Positions 15,550-24,865 are shown, counted from the stretch's first letter. The stretch is 64,000 nucleotides of DNA from JACCTH01 sp035253825 (GCA_035253825.1 DATFBM010000041.1:62001-126000), one strand, 5' to 3'. The notes: generated by a model not told the origin, from the letters alone. Translations and numbers: made by a program.

Positions 15550-16275
15550 TCAGAAAGAGGTGCCGAACATGGCCATGATCACCAGGCCTTCTCGAACCGG
15601 TTGGAATCCGCTCCGGAGATAAAGGGCCTTTGCTCGGGCGTTGTCGTGCTGAGTGTTGACCAGCACCGACGCCGCCCCCTGACGGCGGGCCCAGAGGAGT
15701 GCTGCCGCCACCAGGGCGCCGCCAACGCCTCGTCCTTCCGCCCGGGGGGAAACGGCGAGTCGCTGGAGGTAGCCGATCCCGAGGCCGACTCCGGCGATGG
15801 AGAAACCGGCAAGACCCGCCTGGTCACTTGCCGTGTGGATGACATGGCGAGGAGTGGCTTCGAGGCTCTCCCGCAAGCCTGCTCGGCCGAGCCTCCATCG
15901 AACCGGAAATGCTTCCCGATCGAGGCGGTTCAAATCCTCCAAAGTGGCCGACTTCTCGACCGGAATCTGCGGACGGGCGACATTTCGGAGGTCGTGCTCG
16001 AAGAGGGCGAGCGGTTCGGCGACTTCGTAGCCTGCTTGCTGCCAGATCTCGCTTCGGTGTTTGGGTACGGCTGGAGAAAGAATCGGCTTCGACCATTCGC
16101 CCACGAGGGCACTGGCCTCGGCGAGAAACTTGGCCCCGCCCCGCTCCAACCGGAGAGTTGCGGCAACGACGTCATCGTTCCAGGGACGGGCATGCGCCCG
16201 GCCCCAGCCATGGGTTAGCAGCACCGGTTGCGGCCAGTGTCCTCGGGTCCTAACTCCGTAGGAGGTGGCGGTCAC
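15550..16275 (-). CDS. GNAT-family N-acetyltransferase
   Basis: 241 residues. The C-terminal half holds the acetyl-CoA-binding GNAT core: YLQRLAVSPRAEGRGVGGALV (motif A) near residue 170 and VLVNTQHDNARAKALYLRSGF (motif B) near 200. The N-terminal half may be a degenerate second GNAT domain. Substrate unknown. The stop is directly followed by the pseudokinase ATG, so it heads the same operon. The GTG start lies in the divergent promoter region shared with the deacetylase-like gene. Confidence 0.82.
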   Translation of the reverse strand: MTATSYGVRTRGHWPQPVLLTHGWGRAHARPWNDDVVAATLRLERGGAKFLAEASALVGEWSKPILSPAVPKHRSEIWQQAGYEVAEPLALFEHDLRNVARPQIPVEKSATLEDLNRLDREAFPVRWRLGRAGLRESLEATPRHVIHTASDQAGLAGFSIAGVGLGIGYLQRLAVSPRAEGRGVGGALVAAALLWARRQGAASVLVNTQHDNARAKALYLRSGFQPVREGLVIMAMFGTSF

Positions 16276-16288
16276 TGTGTGGGAGAGT

Positions 16289-17299
16289 ATGGGTGTGGAG
16301 GTCGTCTACCTGTCGCACGACGTCTTCTACAAGCACTTCGCCGGCCCCCACCACATCGAGCGACCTGAGCGCCTGCTTGCCGTTGAGGAGGGCGTCGCCC
16401 GCTCCGGACTCGAGATCCAAGCCGTGGTTCCGGATGCGGCGGATCGGGCGGCCTTGTCGACGGTGCATGACCCGTCCTATATCGACGCCCTCAGGGAATT
16501 CTGTTTGTCGGGAGGTGGGTCAATCGATTCCGACACTCACGCGGTGACAGAGACCTGGGAGGCGTCGATAAGGGCGGCTGGCTCGGGTTTGACTGCAATT
16601 CCCTTGCTCGGGGATGGGGGAGTGGCGCTGGCCGCCGTCCGACCGCCCGGACATCACGCCACCTCCAACCGGGCAATGGGATTTTGCTTTCTCAACAACG
16701 CTGCCGTGGCTGCCGCCCATTTGCTGGCCATGGGTCGGCGAGTGGCGATAGTCGACTGGGATGTCCATCACGGGAACGGGACCCAGGAGATTTTCAGTGA
16801 GGTTGCCGATGTGCTCTATGTGAGCATCCACCAATCACCGTTCTATCCCTTGACGGGGCACATCGAAGACATGGGGTTGGCGGGGGGAACCGTCGTCAAC
16901 CTGCCCGTTCCAATGGGCACGGGTGGAGACCTTTATCGCCGGGCGTTTGGCGAAATGATCGAACCAATCATCAGCCAGTTTCATCCCGATTGGCTCCTGG
17001 TCAGCGCCGGCTACGACGCGCACTCCTCCGATCCCCTGGGGGGGCTCCGGCTCGTCGACTCCGACTACGGGTACATGTCTGCGCGCTTGCGGGAGCTTCT
17101 TCCTGAGATTCCCGCCATCGTGTTCCTCGAAGGGGGCTACGACCTCGAGGCACTTGCTTCGGGCGTCGACGCCACCCTGCGGGGATTGGCCGGGGTCGAT
17201 GAGTTCTCGGAGGAGGCCGGCGGCGCCAGCTCTCCCGACCTTGCCTTTCAGGCCCTCGAAGTCGCCAAGGAGCTCGCCGCCCGTTTCTGGTCGCTGTGA
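16289..17299 (+). CDS. Histone-deacetylase-family (class II type) amidohydrolase
   Basis: Zinc-dependent deacetylase fold. 336 residues with the family catalytic motifs: PPGHHATSNRAMGFCFLNNAAVAA near 120, VDWDVHHGNGTQEIF near 155 and LVSAGYDAHSSDPLGG near 245; the C-terminal EGGYD is also present. Bacterial members act on acetylated polyamines or proteins, or acetoin-pathway products; the substrate here is unknown. ATG 16289 or GTG 16295 are both plausible (GGGAG at 16281 suits the latter). Its stop overlaps the next gene by GTGA. Confidence 0.9.
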   Translation: MGVEVVYLSHDVFYKHFAGPHHIERPERLLAVEEGVARSGLEIQAVVPDAADRAALSTVHDPSYIDALREFCLSGGGSIDSDTHAVTETWEASIRAAGSGLTAIPLLGDGGVALAAVRPPGHHATSNRAMGFCFLNNAAVAAAHLLAMGRRVAIVDWDVHHGNGTQEIFSEVADVLYVSIHQSPFYPLTGHIEDMGLAGGTVVNLPVPMGTGGDLYRRAFGEMIEPIISQFHPDWLLVSAGYDAHSSDPLGGLRLVDSDYGYMSARLRELLPEIPAIVFLEGGYDLEALASGVDATLRGLAGVDEFSEEAGGASSPDLAFQALEVAKELAARFWSL

Positions 17300-18027
17300 G
17301 GGTCGCCGGATACCCCACCTCGTCGAATCGGGCGTCGTCGCTTCATCTCCATTGGATCCCCCGGGTCGAACTGCAGAGCCTCTCGGTCACCATCACCGTT
17401 CCCCGGTATCCGCTCTCGACCGACCTCTACTTCTGGGCCCTTCAGGCCAGCTTCGCCGGAAGGGAGGGGATCAGCGGCGGCGCCCACCTCGGATTGCAAT
17501 GGCACAACGCCTACTCGGGCGGAACGGCGGTGAACTGGGGCGGGTATGACGCCGGTGGAAGGGTCCTTTCCGGCACCGATTCGGATCTCCCCTCCCCGAT
17601 CGGAAACCCGCACACACGGTCGTATCCCTGGCGTCAGGGAAACTCATACAGGTTGACGATCTCCTCCGACCCCGAGCGTGGCCCCGGCTGGTGGCGGGGT
17701 GCAATCACCGATCTCGAAAGGGAAGAGGAGCTGGTGGTGCGCAGCCTTCAAAGCCCGGGGGATCGACTGGTGGCGGCGATGACCTGGACCGAGGCGTTCT
17801 GCCGCTGCGAGGCCGAGCCGGCGGCGGTGATTTGGTCCAACCCGGGTGGCATCACCATTGACGGTGACGAATTTGGCCCCGAGTCCGCCTCGACCACCTA
17901 TCAGTCTGAAGCAGACGGGGGATGTTCCAATACCGACAGCCGCGCCCTGCCTTACGGCATCACCCAGATCACCGGTATTTCCCGAACCAATCCTCCCGGC
18001 ACCCTTTTGCCGTGGACTTCGATCTAA
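17296..18027 (+). CDS. Unknown protein coupled to the deacetylase-like gene
   Basis: 243 residues, not recognised. The sequence looks like a beta-sandwich: alternating strands (QSLSVTITVPRYPL, YFWALQASFAG), many Trp and Gly (WGGYDAGG, GPGWWRGAITDLE) and a C-terminal region with three Cys (CRCE, GGCSN). No signal peptide or membrane helix. It overlaps the upstream deacetylase-like gene by GTGA and meets the PilT-like gene tail-to-tail with a 4-base overlap. It may be a carbohydrate- or ligand-binding domain, but that is a guess. Confidence 0.7.
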   Translation: MRVAGYPTSSNRASSLHLHWIPRVELQSLSVTITVPRYPLSTDLYFWALQASFAGREGISGGAHLGLQWHNAYSGGTAVNWGGYDAGGRVLSGTDSDLPSPIGNPHTRSYPWRQGNSYRLTISSDPERGPGWWRGAITDLEREEELVVRSLQSPGDRLVAAMTWTEAFCRCEAEPAAVIWSNPGGITIDGDEFGPESASTTYQSEADGGCSNTDSRALPYGITQITGISRTNPPGTLLPWTSI

Positions 18028-19106
18028 AGCTCGAGGCCTGCCTCGAGAGCACGAGCACGCAGCTCGTGGGGATTGCGGGAGTGGGGGAGGGCCGAGCGGA
18101 CCGAGATCCTCCGCGTCAGCACCAAAGATTGCAGGGTCTGGTCAAAGGTATGCATGCCGCTGAACTCCGACTCCTTCAAGACTTCGTCGATGGTCCCGGT
18201 GAGGTTGCCGTCGACAATTCGGTCGCGGACCCTTTCGTTGTTGGTCAGGAGCTCGGTGGCCAGAGCGCGAGAGCCCCCGTCGGCGGTCTCGAGGAGACGC
18301 TGGGAGAGGATGGCTTTGAGATGCGCGGACAGCTGGCGACGAGCTAGGGCCTGCTCAGGCACCGGGTAGTAACCCACCAGACGGGTAATGGTGTCGGCGG
18401 GATCGACTGTGTGCATGGAGGAGATGACGAGGTGTCCGGTCTCGGCGGCACCGATGGCGGCCCGGGCGGTCTCGTAGTCATCGATATGGGAGATCGCGAT
18501 CACATCGGCGTCCTGGCGCACAGCTCGTTCGATCGCCTCGGCGAAAGTGGCGGTGTCGACGCCGACCTCGCGTTGAGCGACGATGGCCATCTTGTCCGGA
18601 TGGAGCACTTCGATCGGATCTTCCACCGTCACGATCGATACCGGCCGAGTGCTGTTGATGTGATCGATCATGGCCGACATCGTCGAGGTCTTTCCGGATC
18701 CAGATGGTCCTGTCACCAATAGCAACCCCATCCCTTCGTTCGAGAGTCTCCGCAGGATGGGCGGGAGTCCCAACTCTTCGAACGAGAGGGTGTCGTTGGG
18801 CACCCGGCGCATAACGAGGCTGATCGAGCCCCGCTGACGAAAAGCCGTAACTCGGAACCTTCCAAGCTCGGGGCGGCCGAAGGCAAAGTCGGCGTCGCCC
18901 TTCTCTTTGAATTCCTTCACGGCCCGCTGCGTGAAGATCGATTGCGCGAAGCTTTCGGTGTCGTCGGGGCGGAGGCTGGGGACTCCGTGGAGACGTCTCA
19001 GTTCGCCCGCCACCCGTACCACCGGCGGGGAACCGACTTTGAGGTGTAGATCGGACGCTCCCGCCGAGACTGCTCGATGCAGCAGTTCCTCAATTGCCAT
19101 ATCCAC
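18024..19106 (-). CDS. PilT/GspE-family ATPase with altered Walker B
   Basis: About 360 residues. N-terminal PilT domain (HRAVSAGASDLHLKVGSPPVVRV), Walker A TGPSGSGKTSTMSAMIDHI near 130, Asp box VTVEDPIEVLH, and His box AAETGHLVISSMHT are present. The Walker B region, GEMRD in PilT, here reads SHIDD, so the usual Glu is His. No other type IV pilus genes are nearby. Start taken as GTG 19106 (AAGGA upstream); ATG 19100 is an alternative. Annotated as a twitching-type ATPase with uncertain activity. Confidence 0.85.
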   Translation of the reverse strand: MDMAIEELLHRAVSAGASDLHLKVGSPPVVRVAGELRRLHGVPSLRPDDTESFAQSIFTQRAVKEFKEKGDADFAFGRPELGRFRVTAFRQRGSISLVMRRVPNDTLSFEELGLPPILRRLSNEGMGLLLVTGPSGSGKTSTMSAMIDHINSTRPVSIVTVEDPIEVLHPDKMAIVAQREVGVDTATFAEAIERAVRQDADVIAISHIDDYETARAAIGAAETGHLVISSMHTVDPADTITRLVGYYPVPEQALARRQLSAHLKAILSQRLLETADGGSRALATELLTNNERVRDRIVDGNLTGTIDEVLKESEFSGMHTFDQTLQSLVLTRRISVRSALPHSRNPHELRARALEAGLEL

Positions 19107-19217
19107 GATTAACGAGTTCCTTTGATCCGAGGGATGCTCGTTGTATCGGTTCGGGCTGATCCTCTCTTGAGCGTGGCTCCAAGCCCTTCTAGTGCCCGCT
19201 TCTAATCTCGACTGGCA

Positions 19218-20597
19218 ATGACCCCGAACCGGTTCACCTGGCTCGTAGAGCCAGGCAGCCCGAGCTTCGAGCTGGCAGAGCGCTTTCGAGCCGCCGGTTA
19301 CTCGCTCTTCTTGGTGGGAGGCTCGGTTCGGGACGCTTTGTTGGAGCGACCCCACACAGATCTCGACTTCACCACCGATGCTCGGCCTCCCCAGATCAGA
19401 GAAATCCTCGATCCGTGGGCCGACGCGATCTATCGAGTGGGAGAAGCTTTTGGAACGATCGGAATGCGAAAGGGAGACCTCGGCGCCGAGATCACGACCT
19501 TTCGCTCCGAGGTCTATCGCGACGACAGCCGCAAGCCGGTGGTGTCCTTCTCGAGCGATGTAGAAGAGGACCTCTCCCGGCGAGATTTCACCATCAACGC
19601 CATTGCCCTCCGCCTGCCGGAACTCGAGGCGGTCGACCCTTTCGCTGGCTTGGCCGATCTGGCCGCCGGGCGTCTCGCTACCCCTCTCGATCCCGAGATT
19701 TCCTTTGGCGACGATCCGTTGCGGATGCTCCGTCTCTTCCGTTTCCAAGCCACTTTGGGTTTTGACATCGCCCAACGTGTTCGGGAGGCGGCAACTCGTC
19801 TGGCCCCGCGAATCGAGATCGTCTCCGCCGAGAGAATCCGCGATGAGCTATCCCGACTCCTCCTGGCTCCTCATCCCGGGTCGGCGCTCTTGGAGGTGGT
19901 GGCGGCTGGCCTGTCGGCTCACTTTCTTCCCGAGCTCGATGCGCTGGCGATGGAGCAGGATCCCATACATCAGCACAAGGACGTGCTCGCTCACACTTTG
20001 GCGGTAGTCGACAAGACCCAACCGGAGCTCGTGATCCGCCTGGCGGCGTTGTTTCACGACGTCGGCAAGCCGGCTACGCGGACAATTGGAGCAGAGGGGG
20101 TCAGCTTTCACCATCACGAGGTGGTCGGCCAGCGAATGACGCGGGAGAGATTGCGAGCTCTCCGATTTCCCCGCGAGGTCGTGGATGATGTTTCGCGCCT
20201 GGTCTTTCTCCACCTCCGACCTCACACGCTGAAGATGGGCTGGACCGATGCTGCCGTGCGCCGTTATGTGCGCGACGCCGGAGATCTCCTCGGCTCCCTC
20301 AACGAGTTGGTGCGCTGCGATGTCACCACGGCCAACCCCCGCAAGGCCGCCGCCATCAGCACCGGAATCGATGAGCTGGAGGAGAGGATCGCCGAACTTC
20401 GGGCGCGAGAGGCGCTTGATGCGCTGCGCCCCCCCATCGACGGTCATCGAGTGATGGAATTTCTCGACATCAAACCGGGCCCGCTGGTCGGCGAGATCAT
20501 GGATCTCCTCTACGAACGCCGGATCGAGGAAGGTCCGTTCAGCGAAGAAGAGGCCCTGGCCACGGTCAAGGAGTGGTGGGAGGCGCGCTCGGGCTAG
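19218..20597 (+). CDS. CCA tRNA nucleotidyltransferase / poly(A) polymerase family
   Basis: 459 residues. Nucleotidyltransferase head with LVGGSVRDALL and the catalytic pair in HTDLDFTTDA near 40-55, the RRDFTINAIAL motif near 115, the family FQATLGF/AERI region, and a C-terminal HD phosphohydrolase domain (LAALFHDVGKPATR near 275). Adds CCA to tRNA 3' ends. The nearby tRNA-Gly at 44192 lacks encoded CCA, consistent with this need. A TAATCT hexamer 9 bases upstream suggests a near-leaderless mRNA. Called pcnA in mycobacteria, where it lies near mviN-sigM. Confidence 0.9.
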   Translation: MTPNRFTWLVEPGSPSFELAERFRAAGYSLFLVGGSVRDALLERPHTDLDFTTDARPPQIREILDPWADAIYRVGEAFGTIGMRKGDLGAEITTFRSEVYRDDSRKPVVSFSSDVEEDLSRRDFTINAIALRLPELEAVDPFAGLADLAAGRLATPLDPEISFGDDPLRMLRLFRFQATLGFDIAQRVREAATRLAPRIEIVSAERIRDELSRLLLAPHPGSALLEVVAAGLSAHFLPELDALAMEQDPIHQHKDVLAHTLAVVDKTQPELVIRLAALFHDVGKPATRTIGAEGVSFHHHEVVGQRMTRERLRALRFPREVVDDVSRLVFLHLRPHTLKMGWTDAAVRRYVRDAGDLLGSLNELVRCDVTTANPRKAAAISTGIDELEERIAELRAREALDALRPPIDGHRVMEFLDIKPGPLVGEIMDLLYERRIEEGPFSEEEALATVKEWWEARSG

Positions 20598-20620
20598 AAG
20601 TCGCCCCGATGATGGCCATG

Positions 20621-20636
20621 CGCATATGCGTATACT
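20621..20636 (+). promoter_or_regulatory. argC promoter and candidate ARG operator
   Basis: TATACT (20631-20636) is a near-perfect -10 hexamer ending 8 bases before the argC ATG, so the mRNA probably starts at or next to the start codon. Immediately upstream is the perfect palindrome CGCATATGCG (20621-20630). Its position in the promoter core of an arginine operon that encodes ArgR makes it a likely operator (inference). Confidence 0.55.
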
Positions 20637-20644
20637 AATGATCG

Positions 20645-21655
20645 ATGTCGATCAGAACGGCTGTCTTCGGAGCCAGCGGATATGCGGGAGGGGAACTCGT
20701 CCGTCTGCTCGATTCTCACGACGGCTTCGATCTCGTCCACCTCGGAGCTCACACCCATGCCGGTGGGCTTTTGGGGGAGGTTCATCCTCAACTGGATAGG
20801 GGAGACCGCCCCCTGGGCTCGAATGAGCTCGTCTCGGACATCGATTTCGCCTTCCTCGCCCTGCCCCACGGCTCCTCGGCCATGCTCGGCCACCAGCTCC
20901 GTCAGCATGGGACCAAAGTCGTCGATCTCGGCTCGGACTATCGCCTCGATTCGCCGGCCCGCTATCTGGAGGCCTACCCGAGCCCTCACCCTTTCCCCGG
21001 TGAGCTGGCAGATTGGCGTTATGGGCTTCCCGAGCTCTTCGACGTCAAGGAAGCAGCGGCCGTGGCCAGCCCGGGTTGCTATCCCACCGCTGTCCTCCTG
21101 GCAGTGGGACCGCTTCTCGCCCAGGGGCTGATCGAGCCGCGGGGCATCGTTGCCGACTGTCTGTCTGGAGTCTCGGGCGCTGGTCGGGCGTTGGCTGAGG
21201 AGTTCCTGTTCGGGGAGGTGGCTGACGGGGTGCGCGCATATGCGGTGGGCAAGCACCGTCATCGCCCCGAGATCGAGATGGGACTCGATCAGCTCTCTGG
21301 TACGGAGACCAAGGTGACCTTCACTCCCCATCTGATTCCGATGCCTCGCGGACTTCTCGCCACCGTCACCGCCTCCCTGACGGGTGAAGGTGATCCGGGC
21401 GAGGCGCTCGATCATGCCTATCGGGAGTCGCCCTTTGTCGAGGTCATCGATCGACCGCCCCAAACTCGTTGGACGATCGGTTCCAACAAGGCATTCGTCT
21501 ATGCGGTGGTCGATCAGCGGCAGAATTCCGTGATCGCCCAGTGCGCGATCGACAACCTTCTCAAAGGGGCCGCGGGGCAGGCGGTGCAGGCTGCCAACCT
21601 GATGGTCGGATACGACGAAACCGCCGGCCTTCCCCGATCGGGCTGGATGCCGTGA
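20645..21655 (+). CDS. argC: N-acetyl-gamma-glutamyl-phosphate reductase
   Basis: Third step of arginine synthesis (NADPH). 336 residues with the Rossmann start AVFGASGYAGGELVRLL, the catalytic Cys in ASPGCYPTAVLLA near 140 and the family motif GKHRHRPEIEM near 205. First gene of argCJBDRGH. No Shine-Dalgarno; a TATACT box 8 bases upstream predicts leaderless translation. Stop overlaps argJ by GTGA. Confidence 0.96.
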   Translation: MSIRTAVFGASGYAGGELVRLLDSHDGFDLVHLGAHTHAGGLLGEVHPQLDRGDRPLGSNELVSDIDFAFLALPHGSSAMLGHQLRQHGTKVVDLGSDYRLDSPARYLEAYPSPHPFPGELADWRYGLPELFDVKEAAAVASPGCYPTAVLLAVGPLLAQGLIEPRGIVADCLSGVSGAGRALAEEFLFGEVADGVRAYAVGKHRHRPEIEMGLDQLSGTETKVTFTPHLIPMPRGLLATVTASLTGEGDPGEALDHAYRESPFVEVIDRPPQTRWTIGSNKAFVYAVVDQRQNSVIAQCAIDNLLKGAAGQAVQAANLMVGYDETAGLPRSGWMP

Positions 21656-22788
21656 GCATCACTGCCCCCGAGGGCTTTCGGGCCGCCGGGATAAGCGCCG
21701 GGATCAAAGGCTCCGGTCGCCTCGATCTGGCGGTGGTCGTGGCAGACGAAGCGGTTCCGGCCGCTGGACTTTTCACCCAAAACCGGGCAGCGGCGGCTCC
21801 CGTGGTCCTTTCCCGCGCTCGACTTGCGGCGGGGAGAGCGCGAGCGATCCTGCTCAACTCGGGCTGCGCCAACGCCGCTACCGGCCCGCGCGGCTCTCAG
21901 GCGGCGGAGGCCACCACCGGCGCGGTAGCTTCGGCCCTCGGCTGTCCGCCCACCGAAGTCCTGGCGATGTCGACCGGACCGATCGGCTCCTATCTCGATT
22001 CCGACGCAGTCGTTGCTCGGGTTCCCGACCTGGTCGGCCAGGCTTCCAGAGAGGGGGGAGCGACCGCAGCCGAAGCGATTCTCACCACCGACTCCCGGAC
22101 CAAAACCGTGATCGTCAACGGCTCGAACTTCGTCCTCGGGGGAATGGCCAAAGGGGCGGCCATGCTGCGTCCCGACATGGCCACGATGCTCGCCGTACTC
22201 AGCACAGATGCCGCGGCCGAGGCGGCAACACTGCAAGAGGTTCTGGCCGAGGCGGCGGCGGTGACCTTCAACTCCTTGAACGTTGACGGCTGCGAATCGA
22301 CCAACGACTCCTTGGTCCTGCTCGCTTCCGGCCGGGCGGGGCCGGTATCGGAGTCCGAGCTCAAGGAGGGCGTGGTCAAGGCCTGCTCGGCCCTGGCGCT
22401 CGAGATGGCTGCCGACGCCGAGGGCGCTAGCAAGACCGTTCGCATCCTCGTCACCGGGGCAGACGACGACCTTCTGGCTCGCCGGGTGGGAAAAGCGGTC
22501 TCGGATTCGGCCCTGGTTCGAGCTTCTTTCTACGGGGCCGATCCCAATTGGGGCCGGATTCTCGCCGCCATCGGTACTTGTCCGGTCGACGTCGATCAGA
22601 TCTCGATTTCCTACCAATCGGTTCCCGTGTTCCGCAACGGATCGCCGGTGGAACGTTTCGAGCTCGACGGGCTTCTCGATTCCGATTTCCTGGTTCGGAT
22701 CGACCTTGGCCCCGGGTCGGGCAGAGCTGAGATCATCACCACCGATCTCACGCCCGAGTACGTGCGATTCAACGGGGAGCGCTCATGA
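21652..22788 (+). CDS. argJ: Glutamate N-acetyltransferase / amino-acid acetyltransferase ArgJ
   Basis: Transfers acetyl from N-acetylornithine to glutamate, making the cyclic pathway. 378 residues. The autocleavage site is visible in KGAAMLRPDMATMLAVLSTDA near 165-185, with Thr as nucleophile. FGADPNWGRI-type motif is present as YGADPNWGRILAAIG. GTG start in a GTGA overlap with argC; ATGA overlap with argB. Whether it also uses acetyl-CoA cannot be told from sequence. Confidence 0.95.
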   Translation: MSITAPEGFRAAGISAGIKGSGRLDLAVVVADEAVPAAGLFTQNRAAAAPVVLSRARLAAGRARAILLNSGCANAATGPRGSQAAEATTGAVASALGCPPTEVLAMSTGPIGSYLDSDAVVARVPDLVGQASREGGATAAEAILTTDSRTKTVIVNGSNFVLGGMAKGAAMLRPDMATMLAVLSTDAAAEAATLQEVLAEAAAVTFNSLNVDGCESTNDSLVLLASGRAGPVSESELKEGVVKACSALALEMAADAEGASKTVRILVTGADDDLLARRVGKAVSDSALVRASFYGADPNWGRILAAIGTCPVDVDQISISYQSVPVFRNGSPVERFELDGLLDSDFLVRIDLGPGSGRAEIITTDLTPEYVRFNGERS

Positions 22789-23678
22789 CGACCGGTCACT
22801 CAAGCCCCAACCCAACCAAAGGCCGCATTGCCAACTCGATGGGGAAGGCTCGCATACTCATGGAGGCGCTTCCTTACATCAGGGCGTTTCGGGGAAAGAT
22901 CGTGGTCGTCAAATACGGCGGGGCGTCGATGGATGACCCCTCGTTGCATGCGAGCTTTGCGGGCGACGTGACCCTGCTGGCGATGGTGGGGATCAGACCG
23001 GTGATCGTGCACGGCGGTGGTCCCCAGATCTCGGCGGCGATGAACTCGGCCGGCATCGAACCCAAGTTTGTGAACGGCCTCCGGGTGAGCGGCCCCGATG
23101 CTGTCGCGGTGGTGCAGCGGGTTCTCGCCGGCGACATCAACCCTCACATCGTTGCCCTGCTCAACGGCCACGGCTGCCCGGCCGTCGGCCTCACCGGCCT
23201 CGACGGGGCCATGCTCAGGGCCCGCCAGCTCGACCCTGACCTGGGCCTGGTCGGCGAGGTGGATCACGTCCGCACCGAGCTCGTCCTCGATTTGCTCGAG
23301 TCGGGAATGGTGCCGGTGATCGCTCCTATCGCCGGCGGTCCCGGCGGCGAGATCTACAACCTCAACGCCGATACCGCGGCAGCCGCTCTGGCCATCGCCC
23401 TCAAGGCCCAGAAGCTCGTCTACCTGACCGATGTCGAAGGGGTTCGACGTCGTCGGGAAGATCCGTCGTCGGTGGTATCGCGGATGAACCTCGAGGAATT
23501 GGTCCGACTCAACGACTCAACGGAAATCGGCGGGGGGATGAGACCCAAGCTCGACTCGTGCCAGCAAGCCCTGCAGGGCGGAGTGGCGCAGGCTCACATT
23601 CTCGACGGGCGAGTTCAGCACGCTCTCCTGCTAGAGATCTTCACCTCGGAAGGAATAGGAACGATGGTGGTGCCGTGA
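22785..23678 (+). CDS. argB: Acetylglutamate kinase
   Basis: 297 residues. Amino-acid-kinase fold: KIVVVKYGGASMDD at the N-terminus, GPQISAAMNSAGIEPKFVNGLRV substrate loop, and NLNADTAAAALA near 200. Phosphorylates N-acetylglutamate. The N-terminal extension (about 30 residues) is the type found in arginine-sensitive hexameric kinases, so feedback inhibition is plausible. Overlaps argJ and argD by 4 bases. Confidence 0.96.
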   Translation: MTTGHSSPNPTKGRIANSMGKARILMEALPYIRAFRGKIVVVKYGGASMDDPSLHASFAGDVTLLAMVGIRPVIVHGGGPQISAAMNSAGIEPKFVNGLRVSGPDAVAVVQRVLAGDINPHIVALLNGHGCPAVGLTGLDGAMLRARQLDPDLGLVGEVDHVRTELVLDLLESGMVPVIAPIAGGPGGEIYNLNADTAAAALAIALKAQKLVYLTDVEGVRRRREDPSSVVSRMNLEELVRLNDSTEIGGGMRPKLDSCQQALQGGVAQAHILDGRVQHALLLEIFTSEGIGTMVVP

Positions 23679-24865
23679 CCAACGTCCGCGAATTGATCGA
23701 CCAGCGTCTGATGTCGACCTACGCCCGGAGCGAGGTGACCTTCGTGCGCGGTGACGGTTGCTGGCTTTACGACGACCAAGGTCGTAAATACCTCGACTTC
23801 CTCGCCGGGATCGCGGTGGTCTCAGTAGGCCATGCCAACCCGCGGGTGGCCCGCGCCGTGGGCGACCAAATGACAAAGCTGGTGCACGTTTCCAATCTGT
23901 TTGGAAGCGAACCGATGGCGCAACTGGCGGACCGGCTCGTCGGGCTCTCGGGCCTCGATCGCGTGTTTTTTGCCAACGACGGCGCCACCGCCAACGAAGC
24001 GGCCATCAAGCTCGCCCGTCGCTACGGGCAAAACGTCGGGGGAGTCGATCGCTACCACGTGGTGTCGCTTGTCGATTCCTTCCACGGCCGCACCCTGGCG
24101 ACCCTGGCCGCCACCGGTCAACCCCAGAAGCAGGCGACTTTTGCCCCATTGCCTCCCGGATTCAGCCAAGTGCCTGCCGGGAACTTCGAGGCGCTCTCCG
24201 CCGAAGTCGGCGACAGCACGGCGGCCGTGCTCCTCGAAACCGTGCAGGCGGAAGGAGGCGTCTTCCCCCTCACCGACAGCTATTTGCAGGAGGTGCGGAC
24301 TCTCTGCGATAGCCGCGGGGCCCTGCTGATCATCGACGACGTGCAAGCCGGGCTGGGCCGGACCGGCCAGTGGTTTTCTTGGCAAGACCGGGGGATTGAG
24401 CCCGACATCGCCACCTCCGCCAAGGCCTTGGCCAACGGTCTTCCGATTGGAGCTTGCATGGCCCGCCAGGCGGTGGCTGCAGCCTTCCAACCAGGCGATC
24501 ACGGAACCACTTTCGGGGGAGGGCCCGTGGTCTGCGCGGCGGCGCTCTCCGTCCTCGACGAGATCGAAGAGAGTGACCTGCTCGCCAACTGCCGGAGCCG
24601 CTCAGCCCAACTCGTGTCGGGCTTGAGGCAAATCGAAGGCATCCGCCAGGTGCGCGGTCGCGGGCTTCTCGTGGCGGCGGTGCTGGAAGGGGAAGTCGCG
24701 GCCGAAGTGGCGGGGCGGGCACTCGCCGGGGGTTTGATCGTCAATGCCGTGCGACCGGATGCGATTCGGCTGACCCCGCCTTTGACCGTAAGTGTCGCCG
24801 AGGTCGACACCGCTCTCGAGATTTTGTCCAAAGCCATGGCTCCGGTGGGAGCTCTGCATGCCTGA
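23675..24865 (+). CDS. argD: Acetylornithine aminotransferase
   Basis: Class III PLP aminotransferase, 396 residues. FLAGIAVVSVGHANP near 45, the SFHGRTLATLAATGQ motif, DDVQAGLGRTG near 220, and the PLP Lys in TSAKALANGLPIGA near 250. GTG start in GTGA overlap with argB; the end overlaps argR by 8 bases. In many actinobacteria argF follows argD; here argR follows directly. Confidence 0.95.
   Translation: MTNVRELIDQRLMSTYARSEVTFVRGDGCWLYDDQGRKYLDFLAGIAVVSVGHANPRVARAVGDQMTKLVHVSNLFGSEPMAQLADRLVGLSGLDRVFFANDGATANEAAIKLARRYGQNVGGVDRYHVVSLVDSFHGRTLATLAATGQPQKQATFAPLPPGFSQVPAGNFEALSAEVGDSTAAVLLETVQAEGGVFPLTDSYLQEVRTLCDSRGALLIIDDVQAGLGRTGQWFSWQDRGIEPDIATSAKALANGLPIGACMARQAVAAAFQPGDHGTTFGGGPVVCAAALSVLDEIEESDLLANCRSRSAQLVSGLRQIEGIRQVRGRGLLVAAVLEGEVAAEVAGRALAGGLIVNAVRPDAIRLTPPLTVSVAEVDTALEILSKAMAPVGALHA

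Noticed and set aside
19107..19775. Upstream extension of the PilT-like gene
   Set aside because: Overlaps the CCA-enzyme gene on the other strand and lacks homologous sequence; PilT starts near 19106.
21514..22617. Minus-strand open frame opposite argJ
   Set aside because: Antisense shadow without domain features or a ribosome site.
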